DNA of 17,192 bases from JBKHHU01 sp046539045 (GCA_046539045.1 JBKHHU010000055.1:1-17192); one strand, 5' to 3'. Shown: positions 7,214-15,463, counted from the first letter of the stretch. Numbers and translations are program-made. Notes: generated by a model not told the origin, from the letters alone.

Positions 7214-7242
7214 AAACGGCGGGCCCGGCGCCCGCCGTTTTC
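7214..7242. terminator. Bidirectional intrinsic terminator
   Basis: AAACGGCGGGC (7214-7224) pairs perfectly with GCCCGCCGTTT (7230-7240), an 11-bp stem with loop ccggc, ending in TTTT on the plus strand. It lies between the converging tRNA-binding protein gene (stop at 7184) and lpxB (stop at 7286) and can serve both. Confidence 0.88.
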
Positions 7243-7285
7243 ATGCGCCGGCTAAAGCCTACCGCTGCCCTGCCGTCAGATTTCG

Positions 7286-8476
7286 TCAGGGTGTCCGGCC
7301 TCTATTGGCGTATCGTTTGCTCGCGATCTTCTCGATCAGCGCCGCAGCATTGTCCGAGGCGCTGCCCGGAGCGGGCACGCGGAGCGGGGCGACGATTTCG
7401 CCCAGTTCCTCCCGCGTTTCCACCAGGTAGCCAAGTTCGTTGATGACTTCCATCGACGCGTCGACGATCGTGCGGACGTTCCCGTTCCACGGGATCAACT
7501 CCCGAACCACCCGTCTGCCGGCAAGGATATTCACCAGCGAGAAGAACTCGGTCTTTACCGCCCAGGGCATGACCCGCTGCAGCGAACGAACCATGCGGCT
7601 GACCCGGTAGAACACCACCATGGGCACGCCGAAATGGGCCACTTCCAGGGTCACCGTGCCGCTGACAGCGAGGGCGAAATGTGCCTCCCGCAGCACTTCC
7701 CGGGTCCGTCCGACCGCGATCTGCACGCCTTCAGGGATGTCCGGGCCGATGCCCTCCTGGATCTTCTCGGCGCATTTCTCTGTCCGCGCGGTGAAGGTGC
7801 ATTTCGACTTCGGGTACTTCTTCAGGATCTCGCGGGCCGTCTCCAGCAGAGCCGGCGTATGGTTTCGGATCTCTCCGCCGCGGGAACCGGGCATCATCGC
7901 TACGTTCCAAGCCCCCTCGGCCCATGCTTCGGTCAGGTCCGGCTTCACGGCCGGGGGTTCCGGGAGTTCGTCGAACAGCGGATGGCCGACGTAGTTGGCG
8001 TTGACCCCCCTGTCCCGCAGATACCGCTCCTCGAACGGCAGGATGCAGGCAACGTGATCGGTCAGGCGGGCCATCTTCTTGATGCGCCACGGACCCCACG
8101 CCCACACCTGCGGCGCAATGTAATAAAACACCTCCGCGCCCGCCTGCTGCGACGCTTTGGCAAGATGCCAGTTCAACGCGGGAGAATCGATCGGGACGTG
8201 AACGTCCGGCTGGATCTCCCCGATCGCATTCTTGATCCGCTTGATCATCCTCAGCCAGTAGCGGATTTTCAGCAGCGGCCCGCCGAGCATCTCCGCCTGG
8301 TGGGTTACATCCTCGATGACTTCGCAGCCTTCGGCAGCCATCTTCTCACCGGCCACCCCGACAAAACGGGCGTCGGGAAGGCGTTTCTTCAGCGCCCGCA
8401 GCAGGTTGGCCCCGTGCAGATCGCCGCTGGCCTCGGCTGCGGAGAAGAAGATGGTCAAAGGTCTGTCGTTGCTCAT
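7286..8476 (-). CDS. lpxB: Lipid-A-disaccharide synthase
   Basis: 396 residues, a GT19 peripheral inner-membrane glycosyltransferase. It joins UDP-2,3-diacylglucosamine and lipid X into the lipid A disaccharide. Family motifs run in order: FFSAAEASGDLHGANLLRAL, GVAGEKMAAEGCEV, MLGG..KIRYWLRMI, PIDSPALNWHLAK (commonly IDxPxFN), YYIAPQVWAWGPWRIKKM, CILPFEERYLRDRGVNANYVGHPLFDE, MMPGSRGGEI, AVSGTVTLEVAHFGVPMVVFYRVS and NILAGRRVVRELI. The frame opens earlier inside acpS, but the conserved N-terminus begins right after ATG 8476. No strong Shine-Dalgarno sequence is visible, so coupling to acpS (25 bp upstream) is plausible. It shows the organism makes lipid A and so has an outer membrane. Confidence 0.95.
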   Translation of the reverse strand: MSNDRPLTIFFSAAEASGDLHGANLLRALKKRLPDARFVGVAGEKMAAEGCEVIEDVTHQAEMLGGPLLKIRYWLRMIKRIKNAIGEIQPDVHVPIDSPALNWHLAKASQQAGAEVFYYIAPQVWAWGPWRIKKMARLTDHVACILPFEERYLRDRGVNANYVGHPLFDELPEPPAVKPDLTEAWAEGAWNVAMMPGSRGGEIRNHTPALLETAREILKKYPKSKCTFTARTEKCAEKIQEGIGPDIPEGVQIAVGRTREVLREAHFALAVSGTVTLEVAHFGVPMVVFYRVSRMVRSLQRVMPWAVKTEFFSLVNILAGRRVVRELIPWNGNVRTIVDASMEVINELGYLVETREELGEIVAPLRVPAPGSASDNAAALIEKIASKRYANRGRTP

Positions 8477-8501
8477 GGAAGATGCTCGGGGTGTGATGGG
8501 C

Positions 8502-8906
8502 CTAATCTCGGGTACTGCCTGCCGAGGACTTGACACCGATGGCGCTGGCGACGGCGTGGCATTCGCTGTGACTGATGGAGATGAGAATACGCTCGATGTC
8601 TCGCTCTGCAGCAATCTCCGCCACGCGTCCGCTCAGGTGGGCTCGCGGCTCGCCGGAGGGATGGTTGCGCACCTCGATGTCCGTCCAGGAGATCCCGTTT
8701 CGCCAGCCGGTTCCGAGCACCTTGAGCACCGCTTCCTTGGAGGCGAACCGCCCTGCCAGGTGCTCGATCTCGCGCTTGCGCCCGCGACAGTAGTCAAGCT
8801 CCGTCGGGGTGAAAACGCGCGTCAGAAAGCGTTCGCCGTGCCGTTCGATGATCTCGGCAAGGCGATCGCAGTCCACAATATCAATTCCGTGGGAAACAAT
8901 CTGCAT
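8502..8906 (-). CDS. acpS: Holo-[acyl-carrier-protein] synthase
   Basis: 134 residues. It transfers 4'-phosphopantetheine from CoA to the serine of acyl carrier protein. The magnesium and CoA site is visible as HGIDIVDCDRL (Asp9) and HLAGRFASKEAVLKVLGTG (Glu58). RVFTPTELDYC and ISISHSECHAVASAIG complete the family pattern. The short length is normal for the homotrimeric AcpS type rather than Sfp type. I chose ATG 8906 because the conserved region starts within a few residues; a non-ATG start at 8933 is possible but adds unconserved residues. It sits 25 bp upstream of lpxB, so ACP activation and acyl-ACP-dependent lipid A synthesis are probably co-expressed. Confidence 0.93.
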   Translation of the reverse strand: MQIVSHGIDIVDCDRLAEIIERHGERFLTRVFTPTELDYCRGRKREIEHLAGRFASKEAVLKVLGTGWRNGISWTDIEVRNHPSGEPRAHLSGRVAEIAAERDIERILISISHSECHAVASAIGVKSSAGSTRD

Positions 8907-9103
8907 GGGGCAAAATCTTACAGCCGCCCGCACCGCGGCGAAAGCGGAAAGTCACAGGCCTTGCTCCTGGCCGGATGAAAGTGCTCTGCTCCCTTGTTGA
9001 GGCAGGACCGGCTGATGCGCCAGGAAACAACCTGTTCCGGCAGTTCTTGAAGAGAACCGACTCCCATCTCGAGCGTGGCTCGGAACTCGCAGGCGTGAGT
9101 CGG

Positions 9104-9133
9104 CAATTCGTGGCCATTCGTGCAATCCGTGGA
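9104..9133. repeat. Short tandem near-repeat (ATTCGTG-type, 3 units)
   Basis: Directly after the thrC stop there are three near-identical units of about 10 bp: caattcgtgg, ccattcgtgc and aatccgtgga. The spacing of the ATTCGTG/ATCCGTG cores is 10 and then 9 bp. It does not form a hairpin. Function is unknown. Confidence 0.5.
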
Positions 9134-10546
9134 CTACTCGCGGTTGCCTTTCAGTCTATTGACGATGAACTGTCGCACCTGCTCGATGTCGTTGGGCAGC
9201 TTCTCGCAGCGGGTCGGCAGGTCCATGAGCTTCTCGATCTCCGGGTGCGTCGCCAGGCCATCCTTGCCGGTGGCGTCCTTGATGGCGTCCGGGAACTTGG
9301 CGGGATGGGCGGTAGCAAGGCAGACGACGGTATCGCCATCGAGCCCCATCTGCTCGGCCACCGTTACACCGCAGGCGCTGTGGGGGTCGAGAACGTAGTC
9401 ATGTTCTTCGTAATACTTCCTGATGATCGTCAGCACATCCTCGGTGGTGCTCCTGCCCGCGGAGATACGGCGGTCGACCATCCCGTCTTCGTTCAGCGGC
9501 ACGGTCAACCGAGCCGTCTGCTTGAACAGCTCCATCGCCTCCCGCAGCTTCTGATGGTCGCTCCCGAGCCGGTAGAACAGGTACCGCTCGAAGTTGCTGG
9601 CCACCTGGATGTCCATCGATGGCGAAAGCGTTTTGACTACCTCCGCGACGCTGTACTCGCCGGTGTTGAAGAACCGAGAGAGGATGTCGTTCTCGTTGGT
9701 AGCGAGGATGAGCCCGCTGATCGGGGCGCCCATCTGCATCGCGTACCATCCCGCGAGGATATCGCCGAAATTGCCCGTCGGCACGCTGAAGCGTACCGGT
9801 TTGGGATCCAGTTTGTCTGCCTGCTCACCGGCACGGAAAGATGCCCAGAAGTAGTAGACGATCTGGGCCAGAACGCGAGCCCAGTTGACGCTGTTGACGG
9901 CACCGAGTTGGTAGGTCCGCTTGAACTCCAGATCACCGGCCAGCGTCTTCATCAGGGCCTGACAGTCATCGAAGCTGCCGTCCACTGCGATATTGTGCAC
10001 GTTGTCATCCAGCACGGTCGTCATCTGTCGGGCCTGGATCGGGCTGGTCCGCCCGTCCGGGTGCATGATAAAGATATTGATCCGGGCCTTGCCCCGCACG
10101 CCGTAAATGGCGGCAGAGCCGGTATCGCCGCTGGTGGCGCCGAGGATGTTCAACTCCCCGCCGCGCTCGGAAAGGATGTACTCGAAGAGGTTGCCCAGCA
10201 ACTGCAGGGCAACATCCTTGAACGCAAGCGTCGGTCCGTGCCACAGCTCGCAGATATACAGGTCGCCCACTTCCACGGTCGGAGCCACGCCGCCTTCGAA
10301 GTTCATGTCCGCGTAGGCCTTGTTGACAATCGCGCGGAAGTCGGCCGGCGGGATGTCGTCGATGAATTCCTTCATCACGTGGAACGCCAGATCGCGGTAG
10401 TCCATTTCCCGCCACGTTTCGATATGCTCCGAAACATCCGGGATACTGGCGGGAATCAACAGCCCGCCGTCATCGGCAAGGCCCATCAGCACCGCATCCT
10501 GGAAATCGATGGGATCCACCTGTCCACGCGTCGAGATGTATTTCAT
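9134..10546 (-). CDS. thrC: Threonine synthase
   Basis: 470 residues, the longer ThrC type typical of yeast, E. coli and related lineages. It is a PLP enzyme converting O-phosphohomoserine to threonine. Signatures are MKYISTRG at the N-terminus, ADDGGLLIP, ELWHGPTLAFKDVALQL with the PLP lysine Lys110, NILGATSGDTGSAA (phosphate-binding), YQLGAVNSVNWARVLAQIVYYF, SVPTGNFGDILAGWYA, NENDILSRFFNTGEY and LATAHPAKFPDAI. ATG 10546 gives exactly the family N-terminus. It lies 141 bp downstream of the rhomboid gene on the same strand. A 227-bp gap separates it from acpS, so acpS-lpxB may have its own promoter. No other threonine-pathway gene is nearby. Confidence 0.96.
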   Translation of the reverse strand: MKYISTRGQVDPIDFQDAVLMGLADDGGLLIPASIPDVSEHIETWREMDYRDLAFHVMKEFIDDIPPADFRAIVNKAYADMNFEGGVAPTVEVGDLYICELWHGPTLAFKDVALQLLGNLFEYILSERGGELNILGATSGDTGSAAIYGVRGKARINIFIMHPDGRTSPIQARQMTTVLDDNVHNIAVDGSFDDCQALMKTLAGDLEFKRTYQLGAVNSVNWARVLAQIVYYFWASFRAGEQADKLDPKPVRFSVPTGNFGDILAGWYAMQMGAPISGLILATNENDILSRFFNTGEYSVAEVVKTLSPSMDIQVASNFERYLFYRLGSDHQKLREAMELFKQTARLTVPLNEDGMVDRRISAGRSTTEDVLTIIRKYYEEHDYVLDPHSACGVTVAEQMGLDGDTVVCLATAHPAKFPDAIKDATGKDGLATHPEIEKLMDLPTRCEKLPNDIEQVRQFIVNRLKGNRE

Positions 10547-10687
10547 GTCGGTTCCTGCTTAGCTCCGGCAAATTGGACGGCTGGGTCGGGGGAAACAAAA
10601 CCAGATGGACGATGTTGTACACGAAGATCGTCGGGAAGAAAACCCGCCACAGGAGCAGTTGGGCTGCTGGTTCAGCTTGGAAGCGGC

Positions 10688-11599
10688 CTACCTGTAGATT
10701 TCCTTCTCTTCCTCGCGTTGATGGCGTGTGGCTTCCTGGAGCGTCTTTTTCTCGCCGCGGGAAAGGGAGTTGATGCCTTGCTGCTTGATCTTGTCGAGGA
10801 TGCGGTCGACTTCCGCTTCTTCTTCCTCCCGTCGGCGCATTCTCCGCTCCCAGGAGCCCTGGTCCACCTTCTGCTTCATCTTGCGGGTGGTCCCGGAGAA
10901 CCGAGGGAGCCCCCAGATGTAGAAGGCTGCCACCGAGGCCCCGCCGAGGTGTGCCACGTCGCTCATCGCATCGCGGACGTTGCCCCCCGCCAGCGACGAC
11001 AAAACCACGAAAATCATCATCCCGAAGATGATCAACGCTGCCAGACGAATCGGTACCGGGAAGAACAGGAAGATCAGCCGGAAGTGCGGGAAATACACCG
11101 CACAAGCCAGCACAATGGCGTAAACACCACCGGACGCCCCGATAATCGGGATCGTCGGGTCCAGATTGAACAGCGCGCCAATAATTACATACGCCAGCCC
11201 GCCGACCGCCCCGGCAAGCAGATAGATGATCACAAACCGTTTGGTACCCAGGGCACGTTGCTCCAGCGGCGTTCCAAGGAGGTAAAGCCCGAGCATGTTC
11301 AGCAGGATGTGGAGAAACCCGCCATGGAGGAATTGGCAGGTGAGATAGCGCCAGACCTGCCACCATTCGCCGACCGTGACGCCCAACCAGCGGCTCATCA
11401 ACCCCGGATCGCCGGGGCCGCGACTTTGGTCAAAGAACATCTGAAGCAGGAAGACGGCAAAGTTGATGATCAGCAGGGTCTTGACTGCCTTGGCGGGCTT
11501 GGGCAGACCCACGGTCAGACCGCGGGCGATGCCCGAGCCTCCCATGTCGCCCGGGCCTCCTTGCGACTCTTTCCAATATGGACGGTCATGCAGTCCCAT
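10688..11599 (-). CDS. Rhomboid-family intramembrane serine protease
   Basis: 303 residues. An N-terminal soluble stretch of about 38 residues is followed by a six-helix rhomboid core (about 40-232) and a charged C-terminal tail. The active-site elements are intact: WRYLTCQFLHGGFLHILLN (His92, His97, Asn101), GASGGVYA with nucleophile Ser156, and DVAHLGG with catalytic His217. The tail (240-303) is rich in Lys, Arg and Glu. It contains VDRILDKIKQQGINSLSRGEKKTL, a short helical motif common at the C-termini of bacterial rhomboids. Such proteases cleave transmembrane substrates in the inner membrane; the substrate here is unknown. The frame is open to 11830, but homology starts near ATG 11599, which has AAGGAAG upstream and a TATACT box at 11630-11625. 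It may be co-transcribed with thrC. Confidence 0.92.
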   Translation of the reverse strand: MGLHDRPYWKESQGGPGDMGGSGIARGLTVGLPKPAKAVKTLLIINFAVFLLQMFFDQSRGPGDPGLMSRWLGVTVGEWWQVWRYLTCQFLHGGFLHILLNMLGLYLLGTPLEQRALGTKRFVIIYLLAGAVGGLAYVIIGALFNLDPTIPIIGASGGVYAIVLACAVYFPHFRLIFLFFPVPIRLAALIIFGMMIFVVLSSLAGGNVRDAMSDVAHLGGASVAAFYIWGLPRFSGTTRKMKQKVDQGSWERRMRRREEEEAEVDRILDKIKQQGINSLSRGEKKTLQEATRHQREEEKEIYR

Positions 11600-11946
11600 A
11601 GGGGTCAAACTTCCTTCCCTTATCAGTATAACGCTCTTTCGATGCGGTACGAGCCGCCCGCACACACTTCCTCTCAAACGATCGTCGGCGAAAGCTTTAT
11701 GGAGCCGTTTGCGGGATCGGACCGATGTATCCTGTGCTCGACCAACCGGTCGGCAAACGATTATAGACCCCATACCCCCTGCCAGCAATGACGGTTCGCC
11801 GGGAAGTGCTTTGCATTCGGAGTCCGTCAACGTCCCAGCCCGAAAGCCGGGCGGGAGTTTCCTCTTGTTCCCGCCCGCCGGGGAAGTAAGATTGGGTCGA
11901 CCGGATTGGGGCAGGAACCAACACGAGCACAGGAATACCCGCTGTT
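11600..11946. promoter_or_regulatory. Divergent regulatory region between rhomboid gene and dxr
   Basis: A 347-bp gap with no convincing gene. It holds the presumed promoters of both divergent units: TATACT at 11630-11625 (minus, towards the rhomboid gene) and TAAGAT at 11887-11892 (plus, towards dxr, with only a weak TTGTTC at -35). An imperfect palindrome has arms CGTTTGC (11706-11712) and GCAAACG (11753-11759), enclosing the small dyad ATCGGACCGAT (11716-11726). A second hairpin, CGGGCGGGA (11848-11856) with TCCCGCCCG (11869-11877), lies just ahead of the proposed dxr -10 box. Confidence 0.4.
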
Positions 11947-13113
11947 TTGAAGAAGAAACGCATCGCCATTCTCGGTTCGACCGGAAGCATCGGCCGTCAG
12001 GGGCTCGAAGTCATCGCCCGACATGAGCATCTGTCGGTCTGCGGTCTGGCGGCAGGATCGAGTTGGGAGGATCTGCTCGAGCAGGCTCGCAGTTTCGAGG
12101 TGCAACACGTCGCTTTGGCTGACGGGGCCTGTGCGGATCAACTCCAGCGAGAGCTCGACGATTCCGCCGTCTGCTACACCGGCAGCGACGCGATGAGCGA
12201 GATGATCCGCGCCTGCAGGCCTGACATCGTACTTTCCGGGATCGTCGGAGCTGCCGGACTGGCTCCGACCCTGACCGCCATCGAGTGCGGAGCCGACCTG
12301 GCCATCGCCAACAAGGAAACACTGGTCATGGCGGGGGAAATCGTACTTCCCGCCGCCCAGAAAGCCGACGTTGCCCTCCTGCCGGTCGACAGCGAACACT
12401 CGGCCATCTTCCAGTGCCTGGCCTCCGGCAGGGATCGCGAAGTCGACCGCGTGATCATCACCTCCTCCGGAGGTGCCCTGCGTGACTGGTCCGACGAAGA
12501 TGCCGCCCGGGCAACGGTGGACGACGCCCTGAATCATCCGACCTGGTCGATGGGCCCGAAAATCACCATCGATTCAGCGACCTTGATGAACAAGACACTC
12601 GAGATGATCGAGGCTCACTGGTTGTTCGGTCTGCCCTCGGAGAAGATCGAGGTGGTGATCCATCCGGAATCGATCGTCCACTCGCTGGTGGAATTCCGCG
12701 ACGGGTCGGTTCTGGCCCAACTGGGTCATCCGGACATGATGCTCCCGATCGCCTATGCCCTGAGCTACCCGGAACGTCCCGCCAGGGACTTCCGGCGGCT
12801 GGATTTGGCGGAACTCGGAAAGCTGCATTTCCGTTCGGTTGAGGGACGGTTCCGCAGCGCGATCCGACTCGGCTACGAGGTCATCGATCGCGGTGGGCTT
12901 TCCGGGGCGGTGGTCAACGGGGCCAATGAGGCGGCCGTGCAAGCGTTCCTTGAGCGAAAAATTCCGTTCGGAAAAATCGCAGGGCTGGTAGAAGAAACCC
13001 TGAACCATGCCGATACCGATAGAGAAGTAACGCTGCAGTCCCTGATCGACGCCGACGCTTGGGCGCGGGGATTTGTCCTGCGACAGGTGGGGTCGCAGCC
13101 GCAGCATAACTAG
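11947..13113 (+). CDS. dxr: 1-deoxy-D-xylulose-5-phosphate reductoisomerase
   Basis: 388 residues. It converts DXP to 2-C-methyl-D-erythritol-4-phosphate with NADPH, the committed step of the MEP isoprenoid pathway and the target of fosmidomycin. Signatures are the Rossmann loop GSTGSIG (10-16), ANKETLVMAGE (121-131), the metal site PVDSEHSAIFQ (Asp148, Glu150), ITSSGGALRDW, HPTWSMGPKITIDSATLMNK followed by TLEMIEAHWLFGL, HPESIVHSLVEF, and NGANEAAVQAFL near the C-terminus. The start is taken as TTG 11947: no in-frame ATG or GTG lies between the upstream stop region and the conserved loop, and an AGGAA sits about 13 nt before it. rseP follows 49 bp downstream in the arrangement common to many bacteria, but cdsA, uppS and frr are absent upstream. 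Confidence 0.96.
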   Translation: MKKKRIAILGSTGSIGRQGLEVIARHEHLSVCGLAAGSSWEDLLEQARSFEVQHVALADGACADQLQRELDDSAVCYTGSDAMSEMIRACRPDIVLSGIVGAAGLAPTLTAIECGADLAIANKETLVMAGEIVLPAAQKADVALLPVDSEHSAIFQCLASGRDREVDRVIITSSGGALRDWSDEDAARATVDDALNHPTWSMGPKITIDSATLMNKTLEMIEAHWLFGLPSEKIEVVIHPESIVHSLVEFRDGSVLAQLGHPDMMLPIAYALSYPERPARDFRRLDLAELGKLHFRSVEGRFRSAIRLGYEVIDRGGLSGAVVNGANEAAVQAFLERKIPFGKIAGLVEETLNHADTDREVTLQSLIDADAWARGFVLRQVGSQPQHN

Positions 13114-13162
13114 CTACAGCAGATACGTTTACCTGACATAGACGGCAATTGAAGAGGCTTTC

Positions 13163-15340
13163 ATGAACGTAGTTTCAGCGATTCTCCTGGCCGAGGCCGG
13201 GATCTTCGGACATTGGATCTGGCCGATCATTCAGTTCGCAATCGGCTTGGGTGCGGTAATTTTCATCCACGAACTCGGGCATTTCCTGACCGCCAAATGG
13301 GTCGGGATCAAGGTCGAGCGGTTCGCCATCGGCTTCGGCCCGCGTCTGGTCGGCTTCAGAAAGGGCGAGACGGACTACTGCCTGAAACTGCTTCCGCTCG
13401 GCGGATACGTTAAAATGCTTGGGCAGGAAGATTTTGCGCCGCTTCAGGAAGGTGAGGAGCGGGATCCTCGTTCGTTTGCTGCCAAGAGCGTCGGCCAGCG
13501 GATGCTGGTGATCAGCGCCGGGGTGATCATGAACATCATCTTCGCGGCGATCTTATTCATGATCGTCGGGATGGTCGGGATCAAGTTCACCTCGACTCGG
13601 GTCGGACAGGTGCTGCCGAACCTGCCTGCCGCCCAGGCCAAGATCAGCTGGCTGGGCGAGAAGCCGCCCGTTCCCGACGATGCGGATCTCACGACGACGA
13701 CAGCAACAGCACCAACCACCGCGACGACGACGCAGAGCACCCAGCCGTACATCTGGAGGGGCCTGGAACCCGGCGACCAGATCGTTGAAATCGACGGCAA
13801 GAACATCACGCGGTTCCGTCAGATCAAGCTGGCCGCTGCCCTCGCCGATCGGGGCGAGGTGTTCGAGGTCAAGTTCAATCGCACCATCGACGGCAAGGAA
13901 TACACCGGCCTGATGCACCTGCCCGTGACGGCAGTGAAGATGGGCACCGGCGGATATCTGCTGCAGTTCGGGATCAAAGAGGCACAAGACACGGTGCTCG
14001 GCCCGCCCGCGCCGGGTACGGAAAGCCCGTTCCAGGCAGGCGACCGCGTCGTTGCCGTGGCCGGCAGGGAAGTGAAGTGGCAGTGGGATATTTCCCGAAT
14101 CGCCCGCGAGCTGGATCCGACCGAACCGGTCAATGTTACTGTCAAGCGCGGTGGACAGCGCGTCACGGAACACGTCGAGCCGATGCTTCTCGGCGGGACG
14201 CTCGGCGACATGCTGTTCCGTCGCGGGGATATCAGCATGCTGTACGGCAAGGTGGAGCAGGCTGATACCGACACCGTGGTCTTCGTCGGAGAAGACGGTA
14301 AGGAACTCTCGCTGGCCGCGGGAGATGTCGTGCGTCAGAACGACGAGTTGCTGGATATTCTCGGGCTCAATCCGCGGATGCAGATTCACTCCGTGGTTCC
14401 CGGCTCCCCGGCCGACGACGCCGGCCTGGAGGCCGGTGATGTGATCGTACAATACGGAAAGGCCCGTCACCCGAGTTGGCGGGAGTTGCTGGAACAGACC
14501 GCTGCCATCGAAGACAACGAAACCAAGATCGTTGTCCTGCGAGATGGCAAGCAGATCTCCACGGACATTACGCCGTCCAAGCATGAGGGGCGGTACAAGA
14601 TCGGGATCATGCCCCTGCCCGAGATGGATGAACTGCGGGTCGCGAGAGTGCGTTCGGAGACGGTGGCCGACAAGGCCGGGATCGTCGAGGGCGTGCGCAT
14701 CACGGCTGTCAATGAAGAGGAAGTTACCACCTGGCCGGAATTGTATGTAGCACTGAAGGAACGTCAGGGCGAGCAGGTGACACTCAGCTACACCAAGGGC
14801 GGTTCGGACGAGGTCCGCAAGGCCGAGATCGGGATGCTCAGCGACGAGATGCTTCCGGAATCGCAATTTACGGTAAGCGTCTTCGGCAATATTCCGCAGG
14901 GCTTTGCCGTGCTTCCGACCGAGGAGATCAAACACGGCCCGCTGGGCGCACTTGCCTGGGGCGCGATGGAAACCTACGACCTGACGGCCATCACGTATGC
15001 GACCATCGCCAACTATATCCGGGGCAACGTGGACTGGCGTCAGTTCTCCGGCCCGGTCGGCATCGGATCGACGGCCATCCAGACCGGACGTCACAGCACG
15101 CTGCAGTTCGTGTACCTGATGGCGTTGATTTCAGTGTCGCTTGCGGTGGTGAACTTCCTTCCGATTCCCGTTGTCGACGGCGGGCACGCGGTGTTCCTCA
15201 TCATCGAGAAGATCCGCGGCAAACCGGTTTCCGTAAAGGTGATGAACGTGGCCCAACTGGTGGGGCTGGCGGCGATCCTGTTCGCCTTCGTCATGCTTAC
15301 CTGGAGCGACATCGCGAAGCTCGTCAGCACGAGCTGGTAG
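13163..15340 (+). CDS. rseP: RseP-like site-2 metalloprotease with multiple PDZ modules
   Basis: 725 residues against about 450 for E. coli RseP. The zinc motif HELGH (36-40) lies in the first transmembrane helix, and NFLPIPVVDGGH (664-675, Asp672 third ligand) near the C-terminus, so the intramembrane protease is intact. Between them the periplasmic part is enlarged. I see four PDZ-like repeats, recognisable by their core strands: EPGDQIVEIDG (about 202-212), QAGDRVVAVAG (291-301), SPADDAGLEAGDVIVQYG (415-432) and VADKAGIVEGVRITAVN (501-517). A Thr-rich linker at about 177-193 interrupts the first. Further membrane segments are near 115-140, 645-665 and 695-715. The family cleaves anti-sigma factors or other single-pass proteins after a first cut; no anti-sigma partner is visible here. 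ATG 13163 follows GAAGAGG and is probably co-transcribed with dxr. Confidence 0.93.
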   Translation: MNVVSAILLAEAGIFGHWIWPIIQFAIGLGAVIFIHELGHFLTAKWVGIKVERFAIGFGPRLVGFRKGETDYCLKLLPLGGYVKMLGQEDFAPLQEGEERDPRSFAAKSVGQRMLVISAGVIMNIIFAAILFMIVGMVGIKFTSTRVGQVLPNLPAAQAKISWLGEKPPVPDDADLTTTTATAPTTATTTQSTQPYIWRGLEPGDQIVEIDGKNITRFRQIKLAAALADRGEVFEVKFNRTIDGKEYTGLMHLPVTAVKMGTGGYLLQFGIKEAQDTVLGPPAPGTESPFQAGDRVVAVAGREVKWQWDISRIARELDPTEPVNVTVKRGGQRVTEHVEPMLLGGTLGDMLFRRGDISMLYGKVEQADTDTVVFVGEDGKELSLAAGDVVRQNDELLDILGLNPRMQIHSVVPGSPADDAGLEAGDVIVQYGKARHPSWRELLEQTAAIEDNETKIVVLRDGKQISTDITPSKHEGRYKIGIMPLPEMDELRVARVRSETVADKAGIVEGVRITAVNEEEVTTWPELYVALKERQGEQVTLSYTKGGSDEVRKAEIGMLSDEMLPESQFTVSVFGNIPQGFAVLPTEEIKHGPLGALAWGAMETYDLTAITYATIANYIRGNVDWRQFSGPVGIGSTAIQTGRHSTLQFVYLMALISVSLAVVNFLPIPVVDGGHAVFLIIEKIRGKPVSVKVMNVAQLVGLAAILFAFVMLTWSDIAKLVSTSW

Positions 15341-15372
15341 ACCGCGCAAACCACCGTAGCCAATGGTCCCGT

Positions 15373-15410
15373 GCCGGCGAGTTCTCCATGAATTCGCCGG
15401 CCGCTTTTTT
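15373..15410 (+). terminator. Intrinsic terminator of the dxr-rseP unit
   Basis: GCCGGCGAGTT (15373-15383) pairs with AATTCGCCGGC (15391-15401), 11 bp with one G.T pair around loop ctccatg, followed by CGCTTTTTT. It lies 33 bp after the rseP stop and has the six-T tract expected for intrinsic termination. Confidence 0.92.
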
Positions 15411-15463
15411 GCTGTCAGGGGTAGCGCTGGTGGTGGTCGCGAACCGGATCCGCACGCAGGGTA

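Noticed and set aside
8975..11791. 938-codon plus-strand open frame over thrC and the rhomboid gene
   Set aside because: It is the antisense of two genes with complete catalytic motifs. Its product is His/Arg/Asp-rich low-complexity sequence typical of shadow frames in GC-rich DNA.
13679..13740. Acg/acc-rich repeat inside rseP as a possible repeat array or CRISPR-like element
   Set aside because: It is in frame, encodes a Thr/Ala-rich linker between membrane and PDZ parts, and has no regular repeat-spacer structure.
13553..15094. 513-codon minus-strand open frame opposite rseP
   Set aside because: Antisense of rseP, with biased Asp/His/Arg composition and no recognisable domain.
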